Positions 12,414 through 25,740 are shown, counted from the stretch's first letter. The stretch: 64,000 nucleotides of DNA from Anadara kagoshimensis (GCA_021292105.1 CM037863.1:9240085-9304084), one strand, 5' to 3'. Numbers and translations: made by a program. Notes: a model not told the origin generated them from the letters alone.

Positions 12414-12716
12414 GAGTAATGGTGTTTAACGTCCCAGTCAAGAATGTTTCACTTATTTCGAGACGTCGCCAGCTTTAGCCGAAGGTGCAGAAATTTTGCC
12501 TGTGCGTTGGGCTGATGTCATTATACAGCAGGGTGCTTTACCGTGACACGGGATCTCGTTTATTTTAAGTTCCCATCCGAAAGAACCGTAACGTTCATTT
12601 CGTAATGCCGAGTGCTTAGCGACAGAACAGTCACTACCTACTTTCAAGTCTTGGGTCAGTCCGGGTCAGGGTTTGAACCCACGACCTCCCACTTACGGAG
12701 CGAGCACTCTATCAAC
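12414..12716 (-). mobile_element. Full-length tRNA-derived SINE (family A)
   Basis: The tRNA-like head is at the right end (reverse of GGTTTGAACCC is the box B; a TAGAGTGCTCGC box-A region is at the edge). The conserved 3' tail is at the left (reverse reads CTTGACTGGGACGTTAAACA). An exact 17-base target duplication, CTTTCTTTGTAAGAGTT, flanks it (12397-12413 and 12717-12733). The tail resembles mollusc SINEs such as RUDI; that match is from memory. Confidence 0.85.
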
Positions 12717-12814
12717 CTTTCTTTGTAAGAGTTTATAAAGCTGGCAGTTTATGATTATAATTCTATTCACTGATTGCTATTATTGTATTTACTTGCAATA
12801 TTTTTATTTAAAAT

Positions 12815-13235
12815 ATTTTAGGATTTAACACAAATGTAATTCTAAATAATTATAAAATATGCGTGTGAAGTTTTGAGTTAACAGTACCATGTATAACAGC
12901 AGGGTTATTTTATAAGCCTAAAATTAAATATTGCAGGATTTGATACAAAATATAATTCCATATTTTAACATTTGCTTGTGAAGTTATGATCACAGTACTG
13001 TGAATCAGAGCATGATATTTTTAAATATAGCTTAATATTGAACATTGCAGGATTTGACACAAAATTAAATTTAGATAATTATAAAATTTGTTTGTGGAGT
13101 TTTAATTTAACAGTATCATGTGTAAAAGTAGGATTTTTTTCAAAAGTTTAATATTGAATATTGCAGGATTTGACACAAAGTGAAATTTTAAATAATTATA
13201 AAATTTACTTGTGAAGTTTGAGTTAACAATATCAC
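12815..13235. repeat. Degenerate tandem array, about 115-bp unit, four copies
   Basis: AGGATTTGACACAAA-type starts at about 12821, 12937, 13050 and 13166, each followed by ATAATTATAAAAT and GTGAAGTTTTGAGTTAACAG-like blocks. Confidence 0.7.
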
Positions 13236-14015
13236 ATACCAAAGCGGAGATTAGCACCAACAAAGCCAAACATGGTGTTTATATGTGATGTTTATTTTTA
13301 AATACCTGCTACTGAATTTTACATGCAGAATATTTTATCCTATTTCAAATATTTACAAGCCCTCTGATTGGACCACTTGACTTGTTGGATTAAACTCTGA
13401 AGTACCTGATTTTCAGATTATATTCGGATCTGCGGTTTTAGTTCTTAAAACCTCAGATCAAGATGATGACGTCATAGTATTTAAGGGGGCTCTGGTCTTC
13501 TCTATCCATTGCCTATGTTTAATGGACGACAGTTGCCTTTATTGCATTTTAATTCTAAAGGAGTTAAATGGTCCTTGCTTCATCAAATATTGTCAATAAT
13601 GTATAATCTGAAAATATGTTCAAAGATCACTTGCAATCACACTTATGGAAGCCATTAATAAACCGTGATTAAACGAGTCACAAGGTGGTTGAGAACCAAA
13701 CGTCTTGGGCATGTGCCTCCTAAAATTCTTCAGCAAGAAAATATAAGCTGCCTTAAGAAGCAAAAACATGTAAACTTAAGACGTCTCAAGGGTGAACAAC
13801 CAATCGTAAGCCGTGTCACTAGTATGTTGTTGACGGTAGTCTGTGGTTAATGTACGGCCGTCTAAGAATGAATGGATTGGGTGCCAATTGTCTGTCAATG
13901 CGTCATCTATTGGTTTGCTAGAGGAAGGATGTGTCATCCTTTTGTTTTAAATGATTTTGTCGGTTTTATGAAGTACTTGGTGCTAAAACTGGGGTAATCT
14001 GTTCATTGGAGTACA
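13236..14015. other. Non-coding stretch
   Basis: No gene recognised; the 61-codon frame at 13665 has no family features. Confidence 0.45.
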
Positions 14016-14100
14016 GTGGAGTAATGGTGTTTTACGTCCCAGTGCAAGATTTTTTTATACTGATATTGATGCGGTCAGTTCAGGGATGGCGTGGGAAGAG
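14016..14100 (-). mobile_element. SINE 3'-tail fragment
   Basis: Reverse-oriented tail (AGTAATGGTGTTTTACGTCC). Similar fragments lie near 17436-17530, 17925-17975 and 18072-18190. Confidence 0.6.
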
Positions 14101-14399
14101 GAAAAGTCCGATGTTTGGCAAAAAATTGACAAACAAAACCCTCTAGGTCGGACTGTTCAGTGCAATTTTAGCCTAATCTAGTCCTTCATAAAAAATCAAA
14201 ACATCATTGAATGTTTCAATCATAGATTAGATTAACAATATAAAAAATCCATCATTACTTATAACGGTTTCCGCGGTTGTTGACTGGTCTAAAGCGCGTG
14301 CTTGTCGCTCACATGCATCCTGTCGTCTAGGCTTGGATCCCAAAAGGGTAGACTTTTGTTAATTTTCTTGGGCACTCGTGTTTGCTTCGTCATAACAGA

Positions 14400-14765
14400 A
14401 CTGACCTAATGGCCTAATGGATAAGACGTCAGTAATCAAATCCAGAGTCTCTCACCTCTGTGAGTTCGAGACCCGCTGAGACCACATGTGGGAAAGTGAA
14501 CTTTCCTTTACTGGTTCACCTGGTTTCAGTATAATGGACTGGGGAGTGATACGCATGTCTGCGACGTACTGACTCTGTGAGCTAGCACGGTAAAGTCGCC
14601 CTGAGTGCGCGCTAGTACAAAGCAGACCATACAACACACTCGCACCTCACATGCATACACGAAATTGTTTATAGATTAATCCATAGAGATTAATAAAATA
14701 GTTCTCGTCGCAAATAGCTGAAAAATTGATGATGCGACGTTAAGCAACATTCAACTAACCAACCA
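14400..14765 (+). mobile_element. tRNA-derived SINE (family B)
   Basis: Box-A-like GGCCTAATGGATAAGACG and box-B-like GTGAGTTCGAGACCC head a ~365-base element ending GATGCGACGTTAAGCAACAT then TCAACTAACCAACCA. A reverse copy with the same order lies at 23014-23385. Confidence 0.75.
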
Positions 14766-15571
14766 ACTAGCCTCCGTAAACATAAATTGAAATCTTTACT
14801 GTGTCATAAAACATCATTGCTTAACTCCAAATCGTTGCAATATACTTCTGACGGGTTCATAACTGGTAATAGTAGTTACTAGAAATATTTTCACAAAATA
14901 TCCAAAAGCTTTTTATTTGAAACCCATACTGTGAACGTATTTATTTTCGCGTTGTACTAATTTTCAGATATTTCGTGGTCGTTTGTTTTGTGCGAAAATT
15001 AATACCAAGCGAAATTATGCTTATTGTGCAAAATTGCATATTTCAAAAACGCGAAAAATTAACTACGCGAATGTGTCGAAATTCCCTTTATCGCAAAAAT
15101 AAATACACGCGAAATTAAATATGTTTACAGTATTGGTAATTTTTTCTCTTTGTTTCAGTTTTTTTCTAAAATGTACCTGACGTATTTTAAAATAAACAAG
15201 ACATGGGGTTAAGTGGCAAGAGTTTTAAAAATCCCGGTATCTGTGTGGATGGCACCATTAAAACGGAAGCTTCCTTTGATAAAAAGAAAATAAGATTTAC
15301 TTTTGAAAATAAATTCTTGTTAGAGATAAGAGTTGCATCGTCTCTCATCACCATGACAACACTAATTATTATTTTACGGCGTATTCATTGGTTGTTATCT
15401 AGGGGTCACGAGGACACGAACTTGGGTGCCTTACTGTTTTTTGTATAAATCGTCAAATTAGAGATAAAAGCTTGTTTATGGACACATTTAGGATTTTACT
15501 GTGTTCGTTTTCATTAAATCTGTTACCGATGAAAATATCCAGAAGTTAAATATATAAATCTTCAAACAACA

Positions 15572-15574
<3 letters not shown>

Positions 15575-15632
<58 letters not shown>
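15575..15632. repeat. CT microsatellite
   Basis: About 29 CT units. The 126-codon minus frame covering it (poly-Arg-Glu) is an artefact of the repeat. Confidence 0.95.
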
Positions 15633-15635
<3 letters not shown>

Positions 15636-16029
15636 CTTAAATGAAAAATATGTATTGTTTTCAACAAGTAAATAAAATAGAATTATTAAACATCGTTCAT
15701 CATTCTTCCTTTGCTTGTAAATATTTATTTTTAAAAAAGTAGCTGCGATCATTTCATGAGAACATAAACCGGTACTACTGTGAAAAATTGTCTGCATTCT
15801 TGCCGAAAATGGGAAGTTTTTCTCCGAGAACACTGGTTTTCCCCCAATCATATCAAAACAAACCAACTTATATAAGTGAAAAAAATCTTTACCGGGACGT
15901 AAGACATCATAACACCAACCTACCAAAATTAAAACAAAAACAATCTCACCACCGAAGATGGTACTTGGAGTAACATTTATACATAATTTTGCGGCATTAC
16001 ATCTGTCTATCAGTGTCTATCTAGTGGAA

Positions 16030-16322
16030 GCGCGTGGCCTAGTGGTTAAGGCGTTGGATTCATGATTCGAAGGTCGTGGGTTCGATCCCTGGACCGGGCG
16101 ATGTGTTGTGTCCTTGAGCAAGACACTTAATTTCACGTTGTTCCAGTTCACTCAGCTGAAAAATAAATGAGTACCAGCAAAATGCTGGGGGTTAACCCTG
16201 CGATGGACCGGCGTCCCATTCAGGGGAGAGTCTTGTACTCTCAGTCGCTTAACGCCACCGAAACCGGGATAAGCTCCGGCCTGATGGGCCTAATGGCTCG
16301 GGACAGACTTTAACTTTAACTA
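16030..16322 (+). mobile_element. tRNA-derived SINE (family C)
   Basis: The head GCGTGGCCTAGTGGTTAAGG (box A) and GGGTTCGATCCCTGG (box B) reads like a tRNA. The body has GATGGACCGGCGTCCCATTC and ACCGGGATAAGCTCCGGCC, modules I know from widely distributed metazoan tRNA-SINEs. It ends in a TTTAACTTTAACTAA tail. Confidence 0.8.
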
Positions 16323-16685
16323 ACATCTGTCTATACAACGTTAAGATATTAAACTTAATTTTCACAAAATATGTAGCACTAATTGATACATCTATGTGAG
16401 CACCCAACTCTACTCCGTCGTATCGGAGTACAAGAAGTAAGTGTCATTTTTGTGAAGAATACCGCCACTTAACCTGCTGATTTTAATAAGAAATTAACAA
16501 CCATAGCTGAGCTGGTTATTTTGTAAATTTTCTGTCCTCTGTCACGTTTCTTAATCAGATTTGATTAAACGTCAAATGATGTCTTGATTAACTTTTCCAA
16601 TTTTTAAAAATATTTTACTGTTGATATACCGTGGTGTTTTTTTAAATTTACATTAAATTTGTTAGTTAATTTACAAACGCGACTT

Positions 16686-16697
16686 TTTATTTATTTT

Positions 16698-16728
<31 letters not shown>

Positions 16729-16825
16729 TTTTATCATTTACTTATTTATTTTATATTTTATCATTTACTTATTTATTTCATATTTTATTATTTACTTCAG
16801 TATTTATTTATTTATTTACATGAAT
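16686..16825. repeat. TTTA microsatellite, interrupted
   Basis: Runs of TTTA broken by CATTTAC units. Confidence 0.9.
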
Positions 16826-17028
16826 TGTATTTACTTATTTGCATTTCCAAAATTTGACTGAAATGTCTGATAAAGAAAATTCGATCAAAGTACGTGTAAC
16901 TTTGATCAAAGTTGATGTGTTTACGTCAAAGCTTACAGAGAAGAACATCTACGAGTAATTATAATTTTACATTAGACATAATTTTGCTCTACTCTTATGA
17001 AATGATAATTTTGAACCAAGAAAAAACA

Positions 17029-17029
<1 letters not shown>

Positions 17030-17078
<49 letters not shown>

Positions 17079-17093
17079 TTAATAATAATAATA
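17030..17093. repeat. AAT microsatellite
   Basis: About 20 AAT units. Confidence 0.95.
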
Positions 17094-17168
17094 TGATGAT
17101 GATGATATGGAACACATTAGCTGTCTTATGTGGTAAATGTAATTGTATGGTGTGATTTCATAATTATA

Positions 17169-17406
17169 CCCCCGCTTCAAAAGTGGGGTGTATATAGTCC
17201 GTCCGTCCTTCCGTCCTTCCGTTACACCTTAGGGTACCTATCTCTTATCTGCAACTCCTCCTAAACCCTTGAATGGATTTTCATGAAACTTTCACACAAT
17301 CTTTGTGATATAATGTAGATGTGCACCTCCTATTTAAAAATATGATCCGATGGATTTTTGGGAGCGGGGGTATTTTTGTGAGCTTGTGGCTCACAGTTTT
17401 TCTAGT
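17169..17406. mobile_element. Dispersed repeat ending GCTTGTGGCTCACAGTTTTT, copy 1
   Basis: A ~237-base block (AGTGGGGTGTATATAG, CCGTCCGTCC runs, GAAACTTTCACACAATCTTT, GATCCGATGGATTT, GCTTGTGGCTCACAG). It matches 25351-25583 at roughly 90%. Origin unknown; no coding region. Confidence 0.7.
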
Positions 17407-18448
17407 TAAGTACTAGTATGTTAAACGTAAAAATAGACTGGAGTGTAGTAATGATGTTTAAAGCCTCAGTTCACATTTCATTTGCCTCAAGAAAGTCATT
17501 TCTGGGATGGCGAAGAAAACCGGAATGCCCACGTGTACATGCTTTATTATATTTTCATTTTAAAATAAGCAAACTGGAGTGACCACATGCAAATCCATTG
17601 CAATATTTTTATTTGAAAACATATTACTCATTTTCAGATTTATGTTATACTATCTAATCGGTATTTTATTTTAATTTTGATTAACTGTAGTATGACATTA
17701 GTTTAAACAATATTTATTTATGAGTTTACAAAAGTAATTGACGTATATACAGAGGATCCCAGATCAAGAGTATACGCTGATATAAACCGGTTTCCTCAAC
17801 AATTAATATATAACAATATTTTGCAAGTCACAGAGAGAAAAATGTATACTTAAATAGCTAAATAAATGAATTAATGAATAATTGATTACGTAATTAATTA
17901 TCTTATGCTAGGAAACTAAACTGAAGTGGAGTAATAATGCTAAACCCCCCTAGTCAAGATGAGACCAGAGTGCAAACAAACTGTGACATACTAAATTTTA
18001 GCACTTTTATATGAAAATATATTACTAATTTTAATTACCAGACATATACATTACATGCTACACGTTCAAATTGGAGTGGAGATGATTAATGGTGTTTAAC
18101 GCCCTAGAGTCAAGATTTTTGTTTACTTATATCGGGGCAGTCAGTATTGGGACGATGGCTGAAACCGTGGTGCCCTTAAAAACCACAAATAGCAAGCGAA
18201 TTGTCAACCATTCTCACACTGAAAATTCGAATTTAGACGGTTGGAGGCGCTGTAATGCGTAATTAGACGCGTAAGAAAACTCGGACATTAGAGGGTCCAT
18301 TATTTCCGTGTATTTATTATAACGAATAACAAATTATACACAAAATGTATATTTCGCTCAATTTTTTAACAAATTAAATAGGAACTTTCCGTCAACTGAT
18401 TTTAATTTTGTTTTTCTCCTATACACTTTTGTCCAGTATGGAATTTGA

Positions 18449-18500
18449 TTGATTGCTTGCTTGCTTGCTTGCATGATTGCTTGCTTGCTTGCTTGCTTGC

Positions 18501-18560
<60 letters not shown>
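18449..18560. repeat. TTGC/TTGA microsatellite
   Basis: About 10 TTGC units followed by about 18 TTGA units. Confidence 0.95.
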
Positions 18561-18561
<1 letters not shown>

Positions 18562-18857
18562 GTGTAATGTCCCAATCCAGAAACTTTTACTTATATCAAA
18601 ACGTCATGCATTATAAGTAAGGTGGGAGATTTTTTTTACCTTTGCAGTACGCACAGGGCAATGTACAATGAGGGTTGTTTTACGTACCATACCTGCCGTA
18701 ACAAGGGACATCGTTTTTGACGTCTCTTCCGAAGGAGCCTGTGATTTCATTTCTATATGCCGAGTGCTTGGCGAACGAACAGTTACTGCCTTTTTAAAGT
18801 CTTGGTTAGACTCTGGTCGGGGATCGAACCCACAACCTCCCACATATGAGGCAAGCA
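18561..18857 (-). mobile_element. SINE, family A, reverse orientation
   Basis: Tail at the left (GTAATGTCCCAATCCAGAAA). The tRNA-like head at the right (GGGGATCGAACCCACAACC is the reverse of box B) runs straight into the 21-bp satellite. The middle CCGAGTGCTTGGCGAACGAA matches the other copies. Confidence 0.75.
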
Positions 18858-20540
18858 CAAAATATAAATCTAAAACCACATCATATAATTATGAAAGCAC
18901 ATCATATAATTATGAAAGCACAGTATATAATTATAAAACCACAGCATGTAATTATGAAAGCGCAGCATATAATTATAAAACCACAGCATAAAGTTATAAA
19001 ACCACAGCATAAAGTTATAAAACCACTGCATGTAATTTTGAAAGCACAGCATATAATTATGATAGCACAGCCCAAAAGTATATAAAACCAGAGCATAAAA
19101 TTATAAAACCACAGCATATGATTATGAAAGCACAGCCCAAAATTATAAAATCACAGCACAAAATTATATAACTGCAGCATGTTATTTTGAAACCACAGCA
19201 TAAAATTATAAAACCACAGCATATAATTATGAAACCACAGTATATAATTATGAAACCACAGTATATAATTATGAAACCACAGCATATAATTATAAAACTA
19301 CAGCATATAGTTATAAAATCACAGCATATAATTATGAAAGCACAGCAAATAATTATGGAAGCATAGCATATAATTATAAAACCACAGCATATAATTATAC
19401 AACCACAGCATATAATTATAAAACCACAGCATATAATTATGAAAACACAGCATATAATTATAAAAACACAGCATATAATTATGAAAGCACAGCATATAAT
19501 TATGAAAGCACAGCATATAATTATGAAACCACAGCAAATAATTATGAAAGCACAGCATATAATTATGAAAGCACAGCAAATAATTATGAAACCACAGCAT
19601 ATAATTATGAAAGCACAGCATATAATTATAAAACCACAGCATGTAATTATGAAAGCGCAGCATATAATTATAAAACCACAGCATAAAGTTATAAAACCAC
19701 AGCATAAAGTTATAAAACCACTGCATGTAATTTTGAAAGCACAGCATATATTATGATAGCACAGCCAAAAGTATATAAAACCAGAGCATAAAATTATAAA
19801 ACCACAGCATATGATTATGAAAGCACAGCCCAAAATTATAAAATCACAGCACAAATTATATAACTGCAGCATGTTATTTTGAAACCACAGCATAAAATTA
19901 TAAAACCCCAGCATATAATTATGAAACCACAGTATATAATTATGAAACCACAGTATATAATTATGAAACCACAGCATATAATTATAAAACTACAGCATAT
20001 AGTTATAAAATCACAGCATATAATTATGAAAGCACAGCAAATAATTATGGAAGCATAGCATATAATTATAAAACCACAGCATATAATTATACAACCACAG
20101 CATATAATTATAAAACCACAGCATATAATTATGAAAACACAGCATATAATTATAAAAACACAGCATATAATTATGAAAGCACAGCATATAATTATGAAAG
20201 CACAGCATATAATTATGAAACCACAGCAAATAATTATGAAAGCACAGCATATAATTATGAAAGCACAGCAAATAATTATGAAACCACAGCATATAATTAT
20301 GAAAGCACAGCATATAATTATGAAAGCACAGCAAATAATTATGAAACCACAGCATATAATTATGAAACCACAGCATATAATTATGAAACCACAGCAAATA
20401 ATTATGAAACCACAGCATATAATTTTTTAAGCACAACATATAATTATGAAAGCACAGCAAATAATTATGAAAGCACAGCATATAATTTTGAAAGCACAGC
20501 AAATAATTATAAAACCACGGCATATAATTATGAAACAACA
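18858..20540. repeat. 21-bp satellite with ~0.69-kb higher-order repeat
   Basis: About 80 tandem copies of a 21-base unit close to AAAGCACAGCATATAATTATG. Because 21 is a multiple of three, long frames stay open on both strands (306 and 220 codons, seven-residue period); these are not genes. The stretch 18930-19700 is repeated almost exactly 691-695 bases further on. The diagnostic variants CTGCATGTAATTTTGAAAGC (19026, 19721) and GAAAACACAG (19441, 20132) show this. Confidence 0.92.
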
Positions 20541-20561
20541 ACATTATTATTATTATTATTA

Positions 20562-20627
<66 letters not shown>

Positions 20628-20640
20628 CATTATTATTATC
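20541..20640. repeat. TTA microsatellite
   Basis: About 33 TTA units, slightly interrupted, directly after the 21-bp satellite. Confidence 0.95.
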
Positions 20641-22810
20641 TCTTAAGATTCTTGGTTTCGGTTTGCGTAACACAAATAAACAAAAATTCTACATATTAAT
20701 GATAAAAAATTAAAAAGATGTCAATTTGGCAAGTTACCCCAGGAGCTAGATTTCGGGGGTAACGCATGACCTAACGCACTGTCACACACATAACACTTGA
20801 CTCATCTCCGGAACCTTCCAAATCCAACACTCGTAAAAGTCCGTTATCTGTTCATCAGGAAAAGCTCCGGAGATCCGGAGTGTTTTTTAAGTGTGTTTTT
20901 CGATAATTTTGTAGAAGTACTTGTCCTGGTGTTAATTTTTGTTTGTTATCTGGTAAAATCTTGTTTTATCTAAGATTTGTTTGTCCGACAAAGATGAAAT
21001 AAACTGATTATCATCAGTCAGATACTACAAAATGACGAAAACATAATTCGTAGAATAGATAATGATATTTTTCGATATGTTTTTTTAAGTTGAAGAATTT
21101 CTATTGACGAAATTATGATACTAGTACTGTCCTGATACCGGATTTAATACTTTCATTGTGAAGTCGGATTTTTTAACCGGTGGTCTCAATATGTGTATGT
21201 TATCTCATGTCTTTTTTGTTTGGTTGTTTTTATTTTTTGTTTTTTTCTTATCTTTTTTGTTTTGTTGTTTTAGCCTTGGCTTGTTTTGTGCCAGGTCTTG
21301 GTTCCATTGTGGCTGTTACCCTGTGCAATGTTTATAGTTGGAAATTTCCGTTTCTCCCATCTATTGTTTAAATAATTAAAAAAAAACAGTTTCTAATAAT
21401 AACTTAAAAATATTCATATTTTTTTTATAAATAACATATAACTAAAATGTCTGTTTGTTGGTTCATTGTTTAGAAGATGGTAAATTAGTTTAAAACTTAG
21501 ATAAATTCCCAATAACACGTACGCGTGCGCTAATTAGCCTCTCCCACTGACTTACCTCGAATGATGCAATCTCGTGCAAAAGTTTGCTATGATGAGCGGC
21601 GTGGTAAATATATCACTGCGCATTCATTTTTTATTTGTTTTGGGAAAATAAAAACATTAAGCATTCAGAATTGTATACAATTTTTCTATTATTATTATTT
21701 TCGTTTGTGTTGTTTTCTTCGTGGTACAGCGTGTAATAAACAATCTTGAGTCCTGAAGGCCAATTTATCTTTTTGATAATATAAGTGGTCGGTCCAAATA
21801 TTTGTTTGTCTTTTCCTTTCTTGTTTTGACTGTTTCTATCATTTTCTTGTTCTTCTTTGGCTTTGGTGTTGTCAAGTATATGCTGTTATATTTCTTCTTT
21901 TTTTTCTATATCAGTGCAGTAGAAGAGCATCAGTAGAATTCATTTTGCACGATTTTCATATTTGTATTGCCTAGCACCGAATACGTACCAATCCTGGTAA
22001 CCCTAATGAGAAATGATTCGCTCAATTGTACTGTGCCAATTTCAATTCAATTTGTCAAACGGGGCTATACATACAAACCTGAATACTAGAACAACACCCC
22101 CTGTATGTGTTTTGAAAATGGATGAATATTATCCAGTGTTCGAAATAACAGCCAGCCGGTAATTTTTAAGAGGGACGGTTACGTTTTTAAAAGTATCATA
22201 AAAAAAGTAAAACTATCAAAACAATATAACAGTCCGTCACTTGAAACCTTTTCATTTTGGGAAGTACTGGTTACGTTTTCAATAGTCTACATTATATAAC
22301 ACAAAAATTAACAGGACTGGTTAAAAAAAATAACTTTTTTCGGACACTGAAGAACCCATCCTCACTTCAATTGAGTCAAGCCAACACATAATTTCGGAAT
22401 GGATAACGTTAAAAGTCAAGTATTCATAGTTGTTTTATTACGATATTCCGTTTTCACATTAAAATCCTTTGTCAGCTTTTCAAAGTGACAAATACAACAG
22501 AAATAGAAGGAGATGTTTATCCAGATAAAGCGGGTCCTAAAGCTTCCTACAGATTTTGGAGATATCAGATGCTTAACGAAGTGTTCTATGACACTTATTG
22601 TTCTCTGCCTAGTCTATATCTAAGTATTGCATACATTCTTATGAAGATTAAGAAAAAACTGTGATCCGTGTAACATTTTACAATTCTTAAAAAGTTTTAA
22701 AACTTTGGATATTTGAAATTTTAACTAAAAACCAAAAATATCCTAAATATATTTCCAAAATCTTTCTATGGACCAACCGTGCTTTCGGTATAAAACCTAT
22801 TCTAGTTTTG
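20641..22810. other. Non-coding stretch
   Basis: T-rich on the plus strand near 21200-21270. No gene, RNA or clear repeat family recognised. GCTCCGGAGATCCGGAGTG near 20863 is a short palindrome. Confidence 0.45.
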
Positions 22811-23013
22811 TACAGTACATGCCTGTTGAGAATTTAACGCTGATTCAAAGCTCGGCTACTGATTGGTCAAGATATCGATATCTAGTGGCCTAAAAGCCGC
22901 AGAGATATAAATACCAGATGTGGTAAAAATCCCGAGCTATAACTATCCAAAAGTTCAGATGAGCTGCAATGTACACCAATTCGTTAGCTTGGCGGTACTT
23001 TCTTAAGCGGGTT

Positions 23014-23385
23014 GGTTGAATGTTGTTTAACGTCGCATCAGCAATTTTTCAGCTATTCGCGACGAGAACTATTTTATTAAGCTATATGGATTAATCTATG
23101 AAGAATTTCATGTATGCATGTGCAGTGCGAGTGTGTTGTATGGTATGCCTAGTACTAGCGCGCACTCAGGGAGACTTTAACGTGCTTTCTCACAGAGTCA
23201 GAACGCCACAGACAAGCGCGAAACTCCCCCAGTCACATTATACTAATACCAGGTGAACCAGTAAAGGCCAACGACAAGGAAAATTCACCCTCCCACGTGA
23301 GGCCTGAGCGGGACTCGAACTCACAGCGGTGAGATACCCTGGATTTGAAGGCTGACGTCTTATTCATTAAGCCACCGCGGCCTCT
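23014..23385 (-). mobile_element. tRNA-derived SINE (family B), reverse
   Basis: The tail reads TGGTTGAATGTTGTTTAACG at the left. The tRNA-like head is at the right (CGGGACTCGAACTCACAGCG, the reverse of box B, then TTCATTAAGCCACCGCGG). Same order as 14400-14765. Confidence 0.75.
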
Positions 23386-23785
23386 ACATACCTGTACTGT
23401 TTATTATTTGTTGCTAGAAATATATTAATTTCTTCGAAAAGTCTGGAAAATCAAGCAATAATCACCAACATCATTTATTAGAAATTGAACAATCCTTACG
23501 AGTTGAATATCGCGTTTGACACTTACATGCAATGCTGCGTGTGCATTTATTTTCCGATGAACAATGCATTTCAACGAGACCGGACAAGTGGAAGTCCATA
23601 TAGGGTTACAAAAAGTAGAACAATAGGTTTAAGTTTATTTTTAAGCAATACCGGCAACAATTCCCGGTTGTATATATAGACACTGATATGCATCCTACTT
23701 AACACATACTGCACTTCCTGTAAATTAAGATGTATTTATTCATAAATGATGCAGATTTAAACTTATGCGACCGCCTTTCCCCATG

Positions 23786-23860
23786 TTACAACTCCTAACG
23801 CTTAATGAAATCCGGCCTTATAAGGCGTTGCATTTCGGCGCCTAATAAAGTCTAGACTAA
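23786..23860. mobile_element. Degenerate relative of the 86-bp palindrome
   Basis: TGTTACAACTCCTAACG then CTTAATGAAATCCGG and GGCGCCTAATAAAGTC. Arms are diverged. Confidence 0.45.
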
Positions 23861-25060
23861 AGAAAACTTGTCAACTGAAATCATTTAGCTTCGTTTGTAT
23901 CAGGACATCTTCGTGGCACCATCTTATTTCTATGCGCCATTTGTATTTCAATTATGAAATATAACCTTTAAATAACCATTTTATTTTAATATGTTGTGAT
24001 ATAACTGATACGAAATCTTAAAAGATATATAGAAGGGAATAACACATTTATATAATAGAATTTACATGTGTGATATTGCAGATTCTGCAATGTGCAACAA
24101 ACTTGTTTTAAATGATGGAGCCGTGAGAGGGTACAAAATCGAATCAAGGATTGTCATTTAGATGGTCACCAATCTTGATTAAAAAACCCAAAGCTTACAA
24201 ACAAACTAACTACCTAAATCATCGAATGCATGAATTTATTAAATACAATATAATATTAATATTACACACTCAAAATCAGTTAACAGGCAGACATGCGTGT
24301 CGCACAGATATTATATAAGCAAAAACCTGGATATTTCCAGAATAAAATATTCATAATAACAGAAACGTAGTACCTAAGGGTTGATTGTGTGTTTAACTTG
24401 CAACCCCTTGAAATCGAGTCGCAAGTTGCATTTTTGCGTAATTTGCACAGACAGAGTTAAGATATACGAATTAATTGTAGTATTTCAGTGTTTACATTGT
24501 ACATAATCTTGAACTTGAGCATATCTCATGCAATAACCTCTTTAATTAATTTATGAAAAATGAGCACTCAATTTTTTCCATGGCAACTTCCTGTTGCCCC
24601 GGACAAAATCTAATTACATGTTTAAACATTAAACAATATGTAACATAAGTACTCGTCTCTAGAATGGAAATAAAATTATTGTATTGAAACTTCCGTTTTC
24701 CTTAATCTTTGTTATAATATGCAATACGCAGTAAGTATCCGAGGAACAATAAAGACGAAACTGCCGAGTCATATACTTCTTAGGGACAATATGTGTCGGG
24801 CAGTTTTAATAGGAACTTTATTTAAATCCTGGTACATTTAAATATAGATTTCCGACATTTGTGGCGTTTTGTACAAAATTTGATCGGCCATTGTTTGGTA
24901 AAATAATACATATTTTTGGCAATTTTGCACATTCAATAAAGGCCAAAATAAGGCTTGTTTTTATTATTATTATTATCATTATTATAATTAATGTTTTAAT
25001 GTGCGTACTTATGGACTAAGTTATGGTTGTAAATATGTGTGATAATTAGAGCCTATCAAA
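23861..25060. other. Non-coding AT-rich stretch
   Basis: Nothing recognised beyond a short ATT run near 24960. Confidence 0.45.
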
Positions 25061-25250
25061 TACAGTCCAACCTGCCTTAAAGGCCACCTCTATATAAAGG
25101 CAACATGCTTATAAAGGACAGTAGAATTGTATCCCAATTGTTCTTTATTCGTATTATTTGAACCTGTATATGAAGGTCAACTGTCCATAAAGGCCACTTA
25201 TCTGGTATCCTTAGGTAGTCTTTATAGACAGGTTTGAATGTAGTTCTATA
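25061..25250. mobile_element. TATAAAGG inverted-repeat element, copy 2
   Basis: Begins ACAGTCCAACCTGCCTTAAA and ends TTTATAGACAGGTTTGAATG; opposite orientation to the copy at 8771. Confidence 0.75.
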
Positions 25251-25350
25251 AACATACAACTGAACATTTGGTTCTCAGTCCGTACATAGTCAATGGTCCT
25301 AATATGTCTTTTCTTGTTATCTCTTGTTTGTCATTAAAAAGCTTAAAAAG

Positions 25351-25583
25351 TGGGGGGTATATAGTGATAGGGGTGTCCATCCGTGTGTCCGTCCGTTTTT
25401 CCGTTACACCTTAGGTTACCTATCTCTTATCCGCAACTCTTCCTAAACCCTTCAATGGATCCTTATGAAACTTTCACACAATCTTTGTAATATAATGTAG
25501 ATGTGCACCTCCTTTTTAAAAATTTGATCCGATGGATTTGCGGGGTCATTTTTGTGAGCTTGTGGCTCACAGTTTTTCTAGTT
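25351..25583. mobile_element. Dispersed repeat ending GCTTGTGGCTCACAGTTTTT, copy 2
   Basis: Same order of blocks as 17169-17406; short indels only. Confidence 0.7.
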
Positions 25584-25740
25584 TTGTTTTAATACTGTGT
25601 TGCCTCGTATTTTGTCAGATTCAAATTTAATTCTTCTATATTTTGTGTAAATATACGGTATGTATACATAGCTAAACTTATGTGTTTGTCGCATACTGTT
25701 GTTCTGACATTGTTCCACATTGTTTTTGGCAACACTGAGG

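Noticed and set aside
15546-15926. 126-codon minus-strand frame with Arg-Glu repeats
   Set aside because: Created by the CT microsatellite at 15575-15632.
18858-20540. Regular repeats resembling a CRISPR array
   Set aside because: Units are contiguous with no unique spacers, and the sequence is eukaryotic.
19057-20673. Long minus-strand frames of 306 and 220 codons
   Set aside because: They are products of the 21-bp satellite, whose length is a multiple of three; frames are open on both strands and the translations are pure heptapeptide repeats.
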